Assembly (NCBI GenBank): GCA_964425135.1
Contig: CAYRKW010000005.1
Coordinates: 1-64,000, forward strand
Length of the DNA: 64,000 bases
Direction of reading: 5' to 3'
Origin: CAYLLD01 sp964425135
Lineage (GTDB): Bacteria > Pseudomonadota > Alphaproteobacteria > Rhodobacterales > Rhodobacteraceae
Shown here: positions 25,789 to 34,127 of the stretch, piece after piece
Position numbering within the stretch: position 1 is the first letter of the stretch
Layout of the letters: the number at the start of each line of letters is the position of its first letter
Program-made: the position numbers and the translations under genes
The notes under the pieces: model-generated
What the model was told of the DNA's origin: nothing
Seen by the model: the letters and a program-made list of their open reading frames with translations, nothing else
The model's database searches: none

Positions 25789-25809
25789 ATTTCAAAGACT
25801 GTTTGAAAT
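25789..25809. repeat. Inverted repeat upstream of the DUF2794 gene
   Basis: ATTTCAAA-GACTG-TTTGAAAT is a perfect 8-bp inverted repeat 77 bp upstream of the DUF2794 start. It may be an operator for that gene or part of the recQ-side structured region. Confidence 0.4.
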
Positions 25810-25834
25810 CATAAATTAATTAGGTCAGTTAAGA

Positions 25835-25934
25835 GTATCCGCCAAACAAAACGTACCAAGCGGATACCCTCGTTGTACGGTTCGTCAGATGATTGACGTT
25901 AGCCCCCACTATACAGAAATATCTGGCGAACCGT
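25835..25934 (+). other. Two-hairpin structured element in the recQ upstream region
   Basis: GTATCCGC (25835-25842) pairs perfectly with GCGGATAC (25860-25867). Nine bases later ACGGTTCGTCAGAT (25877-25890) pairs with ATCTGGCGAACCGT (25921-25934), 14 bp with one G-U pair. The second loop contains AGCCCCCAC. There is no ORF of note. This 100-base block may be a small RNA or part of a long recQ leader; the strand is a guess. The next 165 bases (25935-26099) hold no feature I can support. Confidence 0.4.
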
Positions 25935-26099
25935 CTTCACCCACATCTCTGAAATGACTGGATGAATTGGCGTGGCATGAGCGGTTCGGACTCACTTTTA
26001 AAGCTTACGTTACGTCACCTCATTTTTCTTTTTCCTGCCGTATTTGCGCCCTCACACGGTCGCGATTTACGTCCATTCCTTTTCTTGTAGCGAAGAGCT

Positions 26100-26147
26100 T
26101 GCCCGGTGTTGCGCCTTTCAGCCCCCACCCCAGCGCGACACCGGGCA
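26100..26147 (+). other. Strong hairpin with C-rich loop upstream of recQ
   Basis: TGCCCGGTGTTGCGC (26100-26114) pairs with GCGCGACACCGGGCA (26133-26147) over 15 bp with one G-U pair. The 18-base loop holds AGCCCCCAC, the same nine bases as in the hairpin loop at 25891-25920. A further 7-bp hairpin, GCTTGGT-ATCCG-ACCAAGC (26217-26235), lies 14 bases before the recQ ATG and could occlude its ribosome site. Confidence 0.45.
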
Positions 26148-26249
26148 TCTTCCTGCTTCTCCGCAAAACCCGCCGCTTACCGCGAAATTGTATCGCAGAG
26201 CCGTGATTGTGGTTCCGCTTGGTATCCGACCAAGCTAGATGTCGCTGCC

Positions 26250-28322
26250 ATGTCGGATGCTTCCATTCTCAGAACAGTTTTCGGGTTTGACCGCTTGCGC
26301 GCGGCGCAGCAGCCGGTGATTGATGCGGTGCGCGCGGGCCGTGATGTGCTGGCGATTATGCCAACGGGGGGCGGCAAATCGCTGTGCTATCAGCTTCCGG
26401 CGCTGGAGCGTGAGGGGCTGACGGTTGTGATCTCGCCGCTGATTGCCCTGATGCGCGATCAGGTGCGGGCGCTGCGCGAATTGGGCGTGGCGGCAGGGGC
26501 ACTGACGTCCGGCAATACGGAGGAGGAAACGGAGGCAGTTTTCTCGCAGCTTGAGTCCGGCACCTTGCGGCTTTTGTACATGGCGCCGGAGCGGCTCGGC
26601 TCGGGCGGCGCGATCCATCTTTTGCGCAAAACCGGCGTTGCCTCTCTCGCGATTGATGAGGCGCATTGTGTCTCGCAATGGGGGCATGATTTTCGACCCG
26701 ACTACCTACGCATTGGCGAGCTGATCAAAGCGCTACCCGACGTTCAGGTCACCGCTTTCACCGCGACAGCCGACGCCCAGACCCGCGACGATATCATCCG
26801 ACGCCTGTTCGACGCGCCGCCGGAGATTTTCATCCAAGGCTTTGATCGCCCCAATCTGCGGCTTGCCTTTGCCGTGAAGAAAGAGCCGCGCAAACAGCTT
26901 CTGGATTTCGTGACCGTGCGGCGGAGGCAGTCGGGCATCGTTTATTGCGGCACGCGCAACAAGACCGAGGTGCTGGCCAAAGCACTGAACGAGGCGGGTC
27001 TCAAGGCGCTCCATTACCACGCTGGGATGGAGGCGGAGGCGCGGCGGGAGGCGGAAATCCGGTTTCAGCAGGAAGACGGTCTGGTGGTTTGCGCAACCGT
27101 GGCGTTCGGGATGGGGATCGACAAGCCGGATATTCGCTTTGTCGTACATGCGGATTTGCCCAAATCGGTCGAGGCGTATTATCAGGAGATCGGACGTGCA
27201 GGGCGTGATGGCGATCCGGCGGAGACGCTGGTGCTCTATGGCCCCGACGATATCCGCCTGCGCCGCTCGCAAATTGACGACGGGCTGGCGGAGAACGACC
27301 GCAAAGGCGCAGATCACGGGCGGCTTAACGCGCTTTTGGGTCTTGCGGAGGCGCAAGGGTGCCGTCGGCAATTGTTGCTGCGCTATTTCGGCGAGGATAG
27401 CGCGCCGTGCGGGAATTGTGATCTGTGCAGTTCGCCGCCTGAAACCTTCGATGCGACCGAGGCGGTGCGCATGGCGCTCTCGGCGGTTTTGCGCACCGAG
27501 CAGATGTTCGGGACAGGCCATCTGATCGACGTGCTGCTTGGCAATGAGACCGAAAAGACGCGGCGCTGGAAACATGGCGCGCTGCCGACCTTTGGCGTGG
27601 GAAAGAATTGGGATCGCGGCCAGTGGGGCTCGATCTTTCGGCAGATACTGGGGCTTGATCTGGTCCGGCCTGATCCCAGCCGCAAGGGCGCTTTGCAGAT
27701 GACCGAGCTTGCGCGCCCGATCTTGCGGGGCGAGAAAGAGGTGATGCTGCGGGTCGATACGATTGAAGCGCGCGCGGCGCGGCGCCGGTCAGAGCCACTT
27801 GCTTTGGTGGCCGAAGAGGATGAAGCGTTGCTCTCTGCGCTCAAGTCCAAACGCCGCGCATTGGCGGAGGCGGCGCGCGTGCCGGCCTATGTCATTTTTG
27901 CGGATAAAACTCTCAACGAGATGGCGACGCGCAAGCCTGCGAGCCTTGATGATATGATGGGGATCACCGGGGTTGGGGCCAAGAAGTTGGATAAATATGG
28001 GGCGACATTCCTCGCGGTTATCAACGAAGACGTCGATATTCCGCATCCGGCGCGCAACAGGTTGTCGGGCCGCAGTGAAGGCGCGGTGTTTGATCAGCTT
28101 CAGGAGGCACAAAACCGACTTGCGCGCGGGGAAAACGGGCTGGATATCTATATGTCCTGCTCCAGCAGTACGCTTGCCAAAATTGCTCGCTATCGCCCGG
28201 CCTCGATGGAGGATCTGGCGTCCATCGGCGGCGTCGGGGCATCGAAAGCGGAGCGTTTTGGCGCGGCCTTCATGGACGTGCTGCATGGCGCTGATGATGC
28301 GATTGTCGATGAGGCGCATTGA
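26250..28322 (+). CDS. recQ: ATP-dependent DNA helicase RecQ
   Basis: A 690-residue SF2 helicase. Walker A is MPTGGGKSLCYQLP (Lys about 43); the DEAH box lies in AIDEAHCVSQWGHDFRPDYLRIG; motif VI is YYQEIGRAGRDGDPAETLV. The RQC zinc cluster reads CRRQLLLRYFG with CGNCDLC (about 370-395), followed by a winged helix. An HRDC domain (FADKTLNEMATRKPASLDDMMGITGVGAKKLDKYG) is followed by a second, shorter HRDC-like repeat (SSSTLAKIARYRPASMEDLASIGGVGASKAERFG). RecQ unwinds forks and recombination intermediates. The ATG at 26250 was chosen because the family sequence starts there, although the frame is open to 26106. It is preceded by the hairpin-rich leader and followed 42 bp later by the amidotransferase gene. 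Confidence 0.95.
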   Translation: MSDASILRTVFGFDRLRAAQQPVIDAVRAGRDVLAIMPTGGGKSLCYQLPALEREGLTVVISPLIALMRDQVRALRELGVAAGALTSGNTEEETEAVFSQLESGTLRLLYMAPERLGSGGAIHLLRKTGVASLAIDEAHCVSQWGHDFRPDYLRIGELIKALPDVQVTAFTATADAQTRDDIIRRLFDAPPEIFIQGFDRPNLRLAFAVKKEPRKQLLDFVTVRRRQSGIVYCGTRNKTEVLAKALNEAGLKALHYHAGMEAEARREAEIRFQQEDGLVVCATVAFGMGIDKPDIRFVVHADLPKSVEAYYQEIGRAGRDGDPAETLVLYGPDDIRLRRSQIDDGLAENDRKGADHGRLNALLGLAEAQGCRRQLLLRYFGEDSAPCGNCDLCSSPPETFDATEAVRMALSAVLRTEQMFGTGHLIDVLLGNETEKTRRWKHGALPTFGVGKNWDRGQWGSIFRQILGLDLVRPDPSRKGALQMTELARPILRGEKEVMLRVDTIEARAARRRSEPLALVAEEDEALLSALKSKRRALAEAARVPAYVIFADKTLNEMATRKPASLDDMMGITGVGAKKLDKYGATFLAVINEDVDIPHPARNRLSGRSEGAVFDQLQEAQNRLARGENGLDIYMSCSSSTLAKIARYRPASMEDLASIGGVGASKAERFGAAFMDVLHGADDAIVDEAH

Positions 28323-28364
28323 TGCGATGATCGCGCGAGCGCGGCGCAACAGGGAGCCTACCCG

Positions 28365-29075
28365 ATGAAGCTACTGGTTTTTCAACATATCGATTGCGAA
28401 CATCCCGGATCGTTCCGGGCGTTTCTGGCTGAGGATGAGGTAGAGGTCACGGCGGTAGATCTGCACAAGGGCGCGCCGATCCCTGACCTGGACGGTTTTG
28501 ATGCGCTCTGGGTTATGGGCGGTCCGATGGATGTGTGGGATGTGGATACCTGCCCGTGGCTGATCCCTGAGAAAGCGGCGATCCGTGAGTGGGTGCAGAC
28601 CCACAAAAAACCCTATCTGGGTTTGTGTTTGGGCCATCAACTTCTTGCAGATGCATTGGGCGGCATATGCGGTCCACAAACGCCGCCAGAGATTGGCATC
28701 ATGGATATTGCGCTGACGGATGCGGGTCGCGGCGATCCGCTGTTTGACGGGCTACCCGCGCAGCAAAAGTGCCTGCAATGGCATTCGGTTGCTGTGCGCC
28801 AAGCGCCGGATGGGGCGCAGATTTTGGCGAGCTCGCGCGACTGCGCCAATCAGGCCATGCGCATAGGACCGCGTGTCTGGTCCATGCAGTACCATGTGGA
28901 GCTGGAGCCGGATACGGTGGATAACTGGGCCGAAGTGCCTGCCTATCATGAGGCGTTGATGAACTCGATTGGCGAAGATGGTTTTGCGCGAATGCAACAG
29001 GATGCGGCTGCGAATATGGATGATTTCACAGCGGCGGCGCGGCGGATATACCGGAATTTTCGGGCGCAGATGTAG
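28365..29075 (+). CDS. Type 1 glutamine amidotransferase-like protein
   Basis: A 236-residue class I GATase domain with the nucleophile in YLGLCLGHQLLADALGG (Cys about 87) and a His/Glu end segment WSMQYHVELEPDTVDNW. It opens with MKLLVFQHIDCEHPGSFRAFL, like GMP-synthase-related stand-alone amidotransferases. No synthetase partner lies next to it, so the acceptor (or a peptidase-like role) is unknown. It lies 42 bp after recQ in the same direction and may share its transcript. Confidence 0.88.
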   Translation: MKLLVFQHIDCEHPGSFRAFLAEDEVEVTAVDLHKGAPIPDLDGFDALWVMGGPMDVWDVDTCPWLIPEKAAIREWVQTHKKPYLGLCLGHQLLADALGGICGPQTPPEIGIMDIALTDAGRGDPLFDGLPAQQKCLQWHSVAVRQAPDGAQILASSRDCANQAMRIGPRVWSMQYHVELEPDTVDNWAEVPAYHEALMNSIGEDGFARMQQDAAANMDDFTAAARRIYRNFRAQM

Positions 29076-29101
29076 GCGGATAATGCGCCTGCCTTTTAGA
29101 G

Positions 29102-29203
29102 CGCCGTCCCGCGGCACGGCGATTTGTTGCGGCAGGTGCAAAACTCGGTGATACGGCGGTTTGGCAATCGTAAATCGCTTTTTACAACGATCTGATCGCC
29201 GTA
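29102..29203. terminator. Convergent intergenic hairpins between amidotransferase and SDR genes
   Basis: CGCCGT (29102-29107) pairs with ACGGCG (29116-29121), and TACGGCG (29152-29158) pairs with CGCCGTA (29197-29203) with inner pairing ATCGT/ACGAT. Neither has a clean U tract. The genes on both sides end here, so these probably terminate or stabilise the two transcripts. The CTTTTAGAGCGCCGT motif at 29093-29107 recurs at 48991-49005 (reverse strand). Confidence 0.4.
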
Positions 29204-29250
29204 CCCCGGCCCTGCGATACGCTCATATCACGATTTGATCGAGATGCGCT

Positions 29251-30018
29251 CTATCGCGCGCCCATGCGGATGGCGCCGTCAATGCGGATGACCTCGCCGT
29301 TGAGCATGGGATTTTCTAGGATGTGGGAGACGAGCCCAGCAAATTCCGACGGATCGCCCAGGCGCGGCGGATAGGGAACCTGCGCGCCCAGTGAAGCCTG
29401 CACATCTTCGGGCAGCCCATCGACCATCGGCGTTTTGAAGAGCCCAGGCGCGAGGGCGCAGACTCGGATGCCCAGCGGCGCCAGATCGCGTGCCATCGGC
29501 AACGTCATCCCGGCCACCGCTGCTTTGGACGCGGAATAGGCGATCTGTCCGACCTGACCCTCATAGGCGGCGATGGAGGCGGTGTTGACGATGACCCCGC
29601 GTGCGTCATCTTTGCCGATGGGATCAAGCGCGGCCATATGCGTTGCCGCGTGGGTCGCGCAGTTGAACGTGCCCATGAGGTTGACCTGAATGGTCTGGTT
29701 GAAGCTCTCGTAATCATGCGGCTCGCCTTTCGACGTGGTCTTTCCCGCGCGCACGATACCTGCGCAATTAATCATCACGCGCGGCGCGCCAAGTGCGTCT
29801 TTGACCTGCGCAAACCCATCAGCGACAGATTGGGGATCGGCCACATCGACGGGGGCAAAAACACCATGCAGCGCCTGCGCCATCGCAGAACCACCTTCGG
29901 TGTCAAGATCAAAAAGCGCGATCTTCATGCCTGCTGCGTGCAAAGTCTTGGCACATTGCGCGCCAAGCCCTGATGCTCCGCCCGTGATTAGGGCTGTATG
30001 ACCTTTCCAAAGGCTCAT
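29251..30018 (-). CDS. SDR-family 3-hydroxyacyl-CoA dehydrogenase (HSD17B10-like)
   Basis: A 255-residue short-chain dehydrogenase: the cofactor loop TGGASGLGAQCAKTLHAAG (about 11-29), FDLDTEGG (Asp after strand 2, so NAD preferred), NCAGIVRAGK, IVNTASIAAYEGQVGQIAYSASKAAVAGMTLPMARDLAPLGIRV with the catalytic YxxxK, and APGLFKTPM. This set matches the type II 3-hydroxyacyl-CoA dehydrogenase (17-beta-HSD type 10) group, which oxidises 3-hydroxy-2-methylbutyryl-CoA and short acyl-CoAs in isoleucine and fatty acid breakdown. The ATG at 30018 is chosen over the longer open frame. It is a single gene. Confidence 0.88.
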   Translation of the reverse strand: MSLWKGHTALITGGASGLGAQCAKTLHAAGMKIALFDLDTEGGSAMAQALHGVFAPVDVADPQSVADGFAQVKDALGAPRVMINCAGIVRAGKTTSKGEPHDYESFNQTIQVNLMGTFNCATHAATHMAALDPIGKDDARGVIVNTASIAAYEGQVGQIAYSASKAAVAGMTLPMARDLAPLGIRVCALAPGLFKTPMVDGLPEDVQASLGAQVPYPPRLGDPSEFAGLVSHILENPMLNGEVIRIDGAIRMGAR

Positions 30019-30210
30019 GCTCTTCCTCTTTTGCAACAGATTTTTTACAGTTTTGGGCTGCTTGTGGAGAATGCACAAGTTCGGATTACGAGCGTCCCCA
30101 TCATTAACGCCAACGGCGCAAATGCAGGGAATCATTGACGCAAAGTATTAAGTTCCGCAGGATAATCGCCGTTATTGCGCTATGTATTTATTGCCAAATG
30201 GGGGTTGCAA

Positions 30211-31469
30211 ATGAATTTGATGACAAAAACCGAAGATCTTTTTTCGCTGACGCTGGACCATAGCGAGGCGACATATCTGGACCGGGAGAAGCTGTTGGAA
30301 CGGCAGCGCCGCGTTCAGGCGGCTTTTGATCCCAAGGGACTGGCGGATCTCAAAACCATGGTGGACGCGTATATCGCAGGCACGCGCGATTTGTCGGCGA
30401 TGGAGTTTTATCTGGAGTTTGAACAGGCCTGCGCGCTGGTTCTGTTCCACACGCTGCCGCGTCGGGGTGAGCGGAACAAACATGCAAACGGGTTGCAGCA
30501 GACCTATGGCGATCATATCCGGCTGATGATGCTCGGGTTCGACAAGTTCGATGAGAGCGACATGGATTGGGTGATGACCCGTCGGTGGATGGACCCGATT
30601 TCAATCGAGCGTCCTGAGCTTGAAGAGAGCGTGCAGCGCTATCTTGATCTGAAATTCAGCCGTTCGGAGAAAGTGGCGGTCTGGATCACCAGCGCGCTGC
30701 ACGACTATGGCAAGATTTTCCGTCGTGGGTATGGGCTGGATGCGGAGGATGCCGCGCCATTGTGCGAGGATTTGGTTGAGGCGCTCGCGCCCGACGGGAT
30801 GAGCGAATTGATCCATTACGGCATTCGCAATCATGATCTGATCGAGTACACAATCTCGGGCGATACCCCTGCAAGTTTCATTACAGCGCCGCTCATGGAT
30901 GTGCCTGAGAGTGTACGGGATCGTGCCATGCCAATGCTGGGGATCATTCAGCATATTGGCGCGGCGAGCCTTGGCGAAGGGCGTCTTTCTGGCGCGAAGC
31001 TGGAGATCTACAACGCCTGTTGTGATGGTTCGATTGTCGCGGATGGCTCGATTGCGGCACGCTTGGCTCGATTGCGGCACGCTTGGGTCGGATGCTTTAC
31101 GGCCCGCGCGCGGTGCCTGATGCTCAGGCAACGGCAAAGGCACAGGCGCAACTTGATGCGATGGACGCAGGAGTGCGAGCGGATCTTGAGGCGCTGCTCG
31201 AAGACACGGTGCTGCTCGGGTGGGAGCCGATTTACGACATGGTGGAAGAGACCGAGACGGACGAAGCTGCGTCGGTTGCGCGTCAGATCAAGGCGCTTGA
31301 GATCACGCATCAGCTTTGGAGCGATGCTGGCAAGCCAGAGCATGTCGTCTATGCCCGTCCGCATCTGTTGGTGAAGGCTGCTGGGACGGATGGCGACACA
31401 TCGCGCGCGGGTAATGAGGACACGATGGCTGATTTGCTGAATGGCGCGAAGGCGTTGATTTTGCGGTAG
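30211..31469 (+). pseudogene. HD-domain-like protein, frame broken by a 20-bp tandem duplication
   Basis: The frame starts at the ATG at 30211 (GGGGG seven bases upstream) and reads well to about residue 285. An exact tandem duplication of 20 bp at 31045-31084 then shifts the frame into an arginine-rich nonsense tail ending at 31374. Deleting one copy joins ADGSIAARL to GRMLYGPRAV and gives an uninterrupted protein of about 412 residues ending at 31469. The middle part has HD-hydrolase features (ITSALHDYGKIF, then ELIHYGIRNHDLIEYTISGD), so a metal-dependent phosphohydrolase or a degenerate relative is likely, but I cannot name the family. The downstream half keeps normal coding character, so the lesion is recent, reversible, or a sequencing artefact. 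Confidence 0.75.
31045..31084. repeat. Exact 20-bp tandem duplication inside the HD-like gene
   Basis: The unit GGCTCGATTGCGGCACGCTT occurs twice without a gap (31045-31064 and 31065-31084). Twenty is not a multiple of three, so the extra copy shifts the frame. A degenerate relative (GGTTCGATTGTCGCGG) lies just upstream at 31028-31043, showing that the site is slippage-prone. Confidence 0.95.
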
Positions 31470-31603
31470 GTTGGCGTTTGGGTGTTTTGGATTGAGCGCC
31501 CGTCCGGCGGTGCTGGGTGCGCGTAATTTTCTTAACCATCTCATTTGGCGACATACAAGAAGCCGTATTTTGAGGTTTTGCTAGAGCATATCATTTAAAC
31601 ATG

Positions 31604-31687
31604 TACCGTCCGGCACCGCCTGACAGCCCATGACCTAAAAGCCGAAAGTGAATTGTGAGCGGCCTGCCCAGGGTTGCGGGCTGTCCT
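31604..31687. repeat. Dispersed repeat with GACAGCCC/GGGCTGTC ends, copy A
   Basis: It starts TACCGTCCGGC, continues with GACAGCCC (31622-31629), and ends with CCCAGGGTTGCGGGCTGTCC (inverted end 31678-31685). The same left flank and right end occur at 37237-37318. The interiors differ. It lies between the broken HD gene and the glycosyltransferase gene; the remaining bases 31470-31603 show nothing else. Confidence 0.6.
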
Positions 31688-31699
31688 CTTGAGAAAACG

Positions 31700-32893
31700 C
31701 TATTTCCCCTTCAATACATCCACCCGCGCGACCAGACGTTGAGTGCGCTCGTCCCATGTTTCCGCCGCCACGCTGGCGCGAAGAGCTTGGCGCTTGTCCT
31801 CGGTCAAAGGGGTTTGCAGAGCGCCACGCACTTTGGTGATGAAATCGCTGCGATCAGATGCAATCGCAATCCGGTCGGCAAATCTACGGGCTTCGGGGTA
31901 GTCGGTTGAGACGACGCTCAGACCGAGCGCCAGATATTCTTTCATTTTGATCGGGTTGCAGTACCAGATCCACTCATTCTCCTGATACGGCAGCAGCGCC
32001 ACGTCAAAGAATGCGCCGTAGGCCGGCACCTCTTCGTAAGGCTTGCGCCCGAGTAGATGGATGTTGCCGTATCCCTCCATCTCTACCGTCGAATCCTGCG
32101 CATCACCGATAAGCACGATCTGCGCCTCCGGTATCTCGGTCGCAAGTTCGGTGAAATATGAGAAATCGACCATCTGTGCGCGCAGGTTGCCGAAAAAGCC
32201 GATGCGTGGTTTGGGGATTTGCGCAAGATCATCGGGCTCTTTTTCGAAGGTCTGATAATCAAAATGCGCCGAGTCCACACCGTGATCGAGATGCATGGCG
32301 CGACCGCTGGTCAGCGCGGCTTCTTCGGTCATCAACGCCTCGTTCACATAGAGCGTCAGATCGGCCTGGCTGAGCAGCTCTTGCTCCAATTGGCGGATCA
32401 GCGACTGGTTGGCTTCCTTAAACAGCGAATGCTTGTCCGAACGGTTATAGATCACCGCTGACCGCTTCATCCCTTGTGCCACCGGCCAGGCAACCGGCGG
32501 GGTGAGGAATATCACCGGCGATTTGATCCCGACAATCCGCGCCGCCAGCGAGACCTGCATGCGCACAAACCATGCGCTGAACCGGCGGCTGAGGGCCGTT
32601 CCGTAGAAGGGCCAGGGCAAGGGCGAATAGATGTAGAGATTGGGTAGGTTCGGATCACCCCGCCGCAGCGCGCGGGCGATAGACTTGAGCTTGCGCCAGA
32701 TTTTGTGGAGCGGGCGGGAGGTTTTGCCTGGGGTCGGGAATCGCATGCCGATGCTGTTGACGATCAGCACTTTATGCTCGCGCGCAAGCCGCGTGAGGAT
32801 CTGCAAATCCGAATGGGCGCGGTTGTGATACCACCAGTCAACGCCTGCAAAGCCGATGAAGTCGGCGGGTTTATCCGTCGTTGGTTTTGGCAA
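31700..32893 (-). CDS. Glycosyltransferase, GT4/GT-B-like
   Basis: A 397-residue protein with a GT-B layout. The N-terminal half has IGFAGVDWWYHNRAHSDLQI and IVNSIGMRFPTPGKTSRPLHKI; the C-terminal nucleotide-sugar half has RIGFFGNLRAQMVDFSYFTELA, IVLIGDAQDSTVEM, NIHLLGRKPYEEVPAYGAFFDVALLPY and NPIKMKEYLALGLSVVSTDYPEA, the E-x7-E-like region of GT4 enzymes. It has no signal peptide. It probably builds a surface polysaccharide or glycolipid. It overlaps the nucleotidyltransferase gene by 23 bases, so one operon makes both the activated sugar and the transfer enzyme. Substrates unknown. Confidence 0.85.
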   Translation of the reverse strand: MPKPTTDKPADFIGFAGVDWWYHNRAHSDLQILTRLAREHKVLIVNSIGMRFPTPGKTSRPLHKIWRKLKSIARALRRGDPNLPNLYIYSPLPWPFYGTALSRRFSAWFVRMQVSLAARIVGIKSPVIFLTPPVAWPVAQGMKRSAVIYNRSDKHSLFKEANQSLIRQLEQELLSQADLTLYVNEALMTEEAALTSGRAMHLDHGVDSAHFDYQTFEKEPDDLAQIPKPRIGFFGNLRAQMVDFSYFTELATEIPEAQIVLIGDAQDSTVEMEGYGNIHLLGRKPYEEVPAYGAFFDVALLPYQENEWIWYCNPIKMKEYLALGLSVVSTDYPEARRFADRIAIASDRSDFITKVRGALQTPLTEDKRQALRASVAAETWDERTQRLVARVDVLKGK

Positions 32894-33842
32894 GGATGCG
32901 GCTTTCTATCGACTGGTTGGCAAGGGTCATGTCGGCGCCGATAATGGTGGCTTCGATGTGACAATCGGTGATGGTACAATCGCGGCCAATCATGGCGTTG
33001 GAGAGCGTTGACTTTGCGACGGTGCTGCCGTCCTCAATGGTCACATTCGGGCCTATTGTGCTGGTGCTGAGGTGGACATTTTCGCCGATATGAGCAGGCG
33101 GAATGATCGTCACATCTTCGGAGGGATCAGGCTGTGCGCCGTTCCGTGCGATCAGCACTGCGTTGGTCGCCAGAAGCGCAGCAAGATTGCCGCAATCATA
33201 CCAGTTGTCTACGGCCTCTACCTTGATCTGCGCGCCGTCCTCAACCATGCCGTTGAGTGCATAGGTAAAGAAATATTCCCCCTTGATAGCCGGTTGCTTC
33301 ATGATCGTTTCGAGATTGCGCAGCATCAATGCGTGATCGGCGATGAAATAGAGACCAATGTTGGCGTTGCGCCCGACATCCTCATCAGACTTCTCGATAA
33401 TCTCCAGCATATTGCCCTGCGGATCACTTTGCGCGATGCCGTAGTTTTCCGGATCATCCACAAGTTGCGTCCAGATGATATTCTGGCTCTGATCGGTGTT
33501 CAGACCAGCGATATCCGCATCAAAGAGCGTGTCGCCAAAAACGATCAGCGTCGGGCCGTCGATATGATCGCGCGCAGCCCAAACCGCGCCACCTGTGCCG
33601 TCCAGTTGCTCTTGCAGCACGATAGAATAACGGCCTTTGTAGTGCGCGGCGAGGTAAGCCTCTATTTGCGCGCTAAGATAGCCTGCGATGACAACCAGCT
33701 CATCAATCTCGACCTGTTTGAGTGATGTGAGGATATGCGAGAGCACCGGCGCACCGGCGACGTGAACGAGCGGTTTGGGCGTGGTATCGGTCAGTGGGCT
33801 CAATCGCGTGCCCTTACCGGCCAGCAGTAAAACAACCTTCAT
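32871..33842 (-). CDS. Sugar-phosphate nucleotidyltransferase
   Basis: A 323-residue protein: MKVVLLLAGKGTRLSPLTDTTPKPLVHVAG is the NTP-transferase signature (GxGTRxxPxTxxxPKP), with GTGGAVWAARDHIDGPTLIVFGDTLFDADI as the metal and nucleotide loop. After about residue 240 a left-handed beta-helix follows (IGENVHLSTSTIGPNVTIEDGSTV; IGRDCTITDCHIEATIIGADM), as in bifunctional or hexapeptide-tailed enzymes such as glucose-1-phosphate thymidylyl- or uridylyltransferases. Which sugar is activated is not clear. The ATG at 33842 is chosen. It is translationally coupled to the glycosyltransferase. Confidence 0.9.
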   Translation of the reverse strand: MKVVLLLAGKGTRLSPLTDTTPKPLVHVAGAPVLSHILTSLKQVEIDELVVIAGYLSAQIEAYLAAHYKGRYSIVLQEQLDGTGGAVWAARDHIDGPTLIVFGDTLFDADIAGLNTDQSQNIIWTQLVDDPENYGIAQSDPQGNMLEIIEKSDEDVGRNANIGLYFIADHALMLRNLETIMKQPAIKGEYFFTYALNGMVEDGAQIKVEAVDNWYDCGNLAALLATNAVLIARNGAQPDPSEDVTIIPPAHIGENVHLSTSTIGPNVTIEDGSTVAKSTLSNAMIGRDCTITDCHIEATIIGADMTLANQSIESRILAKTNDG

Positions 33843-33920
33843 ACCCGGCCTATTCCCCGTTTCCCCTGTGCCATTGCCCTGCATCTACGCTGCGCCAATC
33901 GTGACACAACACCGCGTGCA

Positions 33921-34109
33921 ATGCTACAGATTTACGCAGCAGCCGGTGCGCCAGTGTCAGCTTGGTATATTTTCTTTGAGGTCGACGTCGTTGCGGAACC
34001 GCTTTTGCACCGCGATTGCGGCAAAACCGGCGATGGGGTGTCGTTCGAGGCGGCGCTGATGACGGCTTTTCGCTTGGGGCACGGAGCGACCTATGCGATG
34101 TGTCTTTGA
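33921..34109 (+). CDS. Possible small protein upstream of nagA
   Basis: A 62-codon frame (MLQIYAAAGAPVSAWYIFFE at the start, EAALMTAFRLGHGATYAMCL at the end) lies 18 bp before nagA in the same direction. Its third-position pattern looks coding in the second half. I do not recognise it, and the divergent intergenic region (33843-34127) should also hold promoters, so it may be a chance frame or a nagA leader ORF. Confidence 0.3.
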   Translation: MLQIYAAAGAPVSAWYIFFEVDVVAEPLLHRDCGKTGDGVSFEAALMTAFRLGHGATYAMCL

Positions 34110-34127
34110 GACAAAACGAAGCAGAAT

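Noticed and set aside
30211..31374. Arginine-rich C-terminus of the HD-like protein as encoded
   Set aside because: The tail after the 20-bp duplication is frameshift nonsense; the other frame continues the protein with normal composition to 31469.
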